From Symsagittifera roscoffensis (taxonomy: Eukaryota > Xenacoelomorpha > Acoela > Convolutidae), in contig NC_087064.1 in assembly GCF_963678635.1 (NCBI RefSeq), forward strand, positions 73,409,465-73,473,464: a stretch of DNA of 64,000 nucleotides, read 5' to 3'. The notes under the pieces are model-generated. The model was given only the letters and a program-made list of their open reading frames with translations, made no database searches and had not been told where the DNA came from. The translations under genes were made by a program, and so were the position numbers. Shown in pieces: positions 62,201 through 64,000 of this stretch; the stretch's first letter is position 1, and the number at the start of each line of letters is the position of its first letter.

Positions 62201-63206
62201 TAGGTATGTACCGTTTAATTACAAATACTTAAAAGAATAAAAGAAGTTAAATGAAGTGTTAATTAAAACGTCCTATTTTTAAACTAACACCAAGTGGCCG
62301 TGATTGACCAATGGTCAATTCATGCAAAGTGTTGACTGGTATCTAATCAATACCGAAGGTCATAATGATATAGTCATAAAAACAAATCATGATAATGACA
62401 TTAGCTAGGCGTCCTGAACAGACAGTGCGCTCTATCTGAAATTACCCTATAAGTTAACACAAGTCGGATAACACTCACAATGCGCTGAAAAATTACTTTT
62501 TTCAATTACGAGTTTCTTCTTTTTCTAGTTGTTGAGTTATTTCTTAGTGTTAAACCGAGCTAATGCAGGATGCTTGTTTTTCCGTTCAAGTTCCAAAATC
62601 AGTTTTTAAAAGTTTGATTTTTTCTCAACTTCACCTTCTTTAAATTTCTTCCATTTTGATTGGTTTCGATTTCGCTCAAGAATAATTTTACTTAAATGAA
62701 GTGATTAGACGAAAAATGCCCTTCTATTTCAGATCACCATCAAAAAAAGCAAAACTAACTTTTACATGCTTCTTTCTAGTGACAAATCTTTTTAACATTA
62801 TAAAAGTGATCGAATTTTTATTGAAATTATTTGATATTTAGAATGTTTCTGCTATTTTTTGTTTTGAGAGTGCTCTTAGCATTTGCAAGGGGTCGGAAAA
62901 TTTTGCGAGGGCTTGAAACAGAACAATAGTATTCTCATTTATTAGTAGTTACCTTGCGTAATCGGAGAACGTCACATGGGGGAAGACTAAACATATCCAA
63001 GCAACAAGAATAGCAAAAAAAGCTGTGGTTAGAAGAAATTTGCGGTCGATATGCGCACTGTCCTTCAAGGTCTTCCCACAGAAGAAATACAACACTGCAC
63101 AAGTAGTCACCACACAAAGGTTCAGAACAGATCGAATGAAGATCTTGACGGGATCAATTAAACTTCCATCATCAAGTACTCTTTTAGCGTGAAAAGTTTT
63201 AGCCAT
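56035..63206 (-). CDS. Probable two-exon gene for a small multi-pass membrane protein
   Basis: Exon 1 is 63206-62953 (ATG to donor AAG/GTAACT, phase 2) and exon 2 is 56290-56035 (acceptor TTTGCAG, first base completes Arg, to TAA). The phases match and give 169 residues. Two clear hydrophobic segments lie in exon 1 (about residues 22-45 and 60-80) and one or two weaker ones in exon 2, followed by a basic tail VKKKGQRKN. I do not recognise the family. Further small exons in the 6.7-kb intron cannot be excluded. The frame is open upstream of 63206 to an ATG at 63416, but that part is AT-rich and looks non-coding. The intron carries repeats and a decayed retroelement on the same strand. Confidence 0.5.
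56291..57821 (-). other. Intron of the membrane protein gene, exon-2-proximal part
   Basis: AT-rich intron sequence. A short stretch at 56934-56970 resembles the 5' end of the hairpin-capped repeats (GGGTATTGCAGTCGGGTA). Nothing else supported. Confidence 0.4.
57822..58358. repeat. Tandem duplication, period 301 bp
   Basis: About 235 bp starting TGTGCACCGGATAGGCGCAT at 57822 recurs at 58123. The block between has two extra copies of GCACCGGATAGGCGCATAA. It lies in the intron of the membrane protein gene. Confidence 0.9.
58320..58745. repeat. Minisatellite-like cluster with a GCGGATTCCGC core
   Basis: More than ten variants of TGCGGATTCCGCTTACAA and GGATTCCGCAAACT at irregular 20-60 bp spacing. 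The core is an almost perfect palindrome. The same GGATTCCGC also occurs inside the adjacent 301-bp units. Confidence 0.8.
59658..59873 (-). pseudogene. RNase H C-terminal fragment of the decayed Ty3/gypsy copy
   Basis: It contains DHKDVLSALSTNHSNK and RLTQWVSRLLPFN, matching the end of RNase H in Ty3/gypsy elements, then loses frame. Confidence 0.55.
59945..60500 (-). pseudogene. RT and RNase H fragment of the decayed Ty3/gypsy copy
   Basis: The RT catalytic box near 60482-60497 reads HIDDILVASKG (usual Tyr replaced by His). It is followed after a frame break by the thumb region (NISELRLFFGSISQYVKIFP, SPIRPLLSKK). The 5' part of RT is largely missing between here and the protease. Confidence 0.65.
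60723..61013 (-). pseudogene. Protease region fragment of the decayed Ty3/gypsy copy
   Basis: It contains a protease-like end (FFITGGHEHIILGNDNLPKL) as in Ty3/gypsy aspartic proteases. The catalytic Asp motif is not visible in this frame. Confidence 0.5.
61045..61464 (-). pseudogene. Zinc-knuckle region of the decayed Ty3/gypsy copy
   Basis: A CKNCNYKGPFAKFC motif where the conserved His of CX2CX4HX4C is Pro, so this knuckle cannot bind zinc normally. It is followed by a polar spacer towards the protease. Confidence 0.65.
61716..62177 (-). pseudogene. Gag fragment of the decayed Ty3/gypsy copy
   Basis: ATG at 62177, 153 codons. It begins with a Mag-type Gag motif (PPYSWTQWSDQFKV), followed by a Lys/Glu-rich stretch and LFIKPPNTTFERYKLLNRKQ, then a stop. 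The remaining Gag continues in other frames at 61482-61688. Confidence 0.6.
62953..63206 (-). CDS. Membrane protein gene, exon 1
   Basis: 84 codons plus two bases, with two membrane segments (IFIRSVLNLCVVTTCAVLYF and FLLTTAFFAILVAWICLVF). The donor is GTAACT. Confidence 0.5.
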
Positions 63207-64000
63207 TTTTTTTCGTTTCTCAAATTTTGAAGTTTCGTTTATCCAAACAGACAATTTTGCAAATTTGAAAAGCCAAATAAGAACTTTAACGCTGGTTGTA
63301 TAAAAAAAATAAAATTTTGTAGGATTTTCTATCCATGTTATGAGTTTTCTATTTATTTGAAATGGATAAGAGATCATCATAAAGAAGGCTAAATGAAAAC
63401 AGAAAAAATAGATCATTATCTTGATATAGTTTCGTCTAGGTCTTCATTTCATTTTAGATTAGGTCTTCTTTTTTTCGGATTTTGAACTGCTTGAATAAAA
63501 AACTTCATATTTTTAATGACCCGGGTTGAGGTACTCGACTTATGTTTCGTCTTTGAAAGACGAGTAAGTGCAGTTTTGCATCCTCAATTTCGTTCTAGAG
63601 AGTTGAGACATATGTTGAGCACTTTCGAAGCATAGGTCGAGCACGAATGAAATAAAATTCGAGCACAGTAGAACCATACCTGATTTCGGCCAAGAAAAGA
63701 GAAACATAGGTCGAGCTCAGTCGAAACATAGGCTGAGCAGAGATCAATTTAAATTCTTATTTTTATGATAAAAAAGTAGAGATAATAATTACACGTCCCA
63801 TTCATTAAGGATATTATACATATCTGTATTGGTCGGACTTGGTCAAAACTTAGGGGTTTTTGGTCGCGCTAGTCTCAACTTAGGCGTCTTTGGCCGCGTC
63901 AGTCTCTAGACAGGCGTTTTTGATCGCACTGGTCGAAACATCAAAACAAAATATGGCCTAGTCATACGTTTTTTTAGTATGGAAACTGTATAACAAGCGT
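63207..64000. other. Non-coding right end of the window with short minisatellites
   Basis: It holds the upstream region of the membrane protein gene, then two repeat patches: CATAGGTCGAGC-type units at about 63560-63745, and three units of about 35 bp containing CTTAGGCGTTTTTGGTCGC at about 63840-63930. No gene seen. Confidence 0.55.

Noticed and set aside
62949-63416. Full 155-codon frame starting at 63416 as the exon of the membrane protein
   Set aside because: The first 70 codons are AT-driven Phe/Tyr/Lys-rich sequence; the ATG at 63206 fits the compositional change better.

Overview
This window is nuclear DNA from a metazoan, most likely an invertebrate with a moderately large, repeat-rich, AT-rich genome; the lineage cannot be fixed from this sequence. 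The evidence is spliced genes with GT-AG introns, two conserved animal secretory-pathway genes, and Penelope, Helitron, SINE and LTR elements. Exons are visibly richer in G+C than the introns around them.

Layout. (1) 152-4051: an almost intact Penelope-like retroelement (minus strand) with 320-bp direct repeats, a 12-bp target duplication, and a reverse transcriptase that carries an inserted PHD finger. (2) 4726-6603 (+): an apparently intronless PDIA4/ERp72-type protein disulfide isomerase with a degenerate third thioredoxin site and a KTEL retention signal. (3) 8259-50484 (+): a TM9SF2 (nonaspanin) gene. Nine exons join in phase into a 652-residue protein. Its introns hold two Helitron-like elements with tandem arrays, MITEs, tRNA-derived SINEs, several dispersed repeat families and, in intron 4, an 18.9-kb LTR retroelement. 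(4) 56035-63206 (-): a probable two-exon gene for an unrecognised membrane protein. Its intron contains tandem duplications and a decayed Mag-like Ty3/gypsy copy. (5) The last 0.8 kb is non-coding with short minisatellites.

The most interesting object is the LTR element at 20407-39319, antisense to TM9SF2. Its two 410-bp LTRs look identical by eye, it has a 4-bp TTTG duplication and a primer-binding-site-like sequence, and it landed inside an older hairpin-ended repeat. It encodes, in order, a small leader ORF, a very basic 155-residue protein, a single 2740-residue Gag-Pol (zinc knuckle, DSG protease, YLDD RT, RNase H, D,D35E integrase, GPY/F), a 62-residue membrane peptide, a 378-codon ORF with no AUG anywhere, an 872-residue envelope-like glycoprotein and a 601-residue protein of unknown function. 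The last three ORFs overlap by 13 nt and by an ATGA, and the basic ORF overlaps Gag by 26 nt. A consensus-like splice donor lies in the first codons of Gag. Together with the missing AUG this suggests that the downstream block is expressed from a spliced RNA that borrows an upstream start codon, with coupled termination-reinitiation. The coding strand is strikingly poor in G throughout. The element looks recently active and belongs to a large, gene-rich, retrovirus-like Ty3/gypsy lineage with accessory genes I do not recognise.

The cellular genes appear independent. Both PDIA4 and TM9SF2 belong to the secretory pathway (ER folding; Golgi/endosomal nonaspanin), and both have a pyrimidine tract plus AG within 10 nt of the ATG, as expected for trans-spliced leaders or 5'UTR introns.
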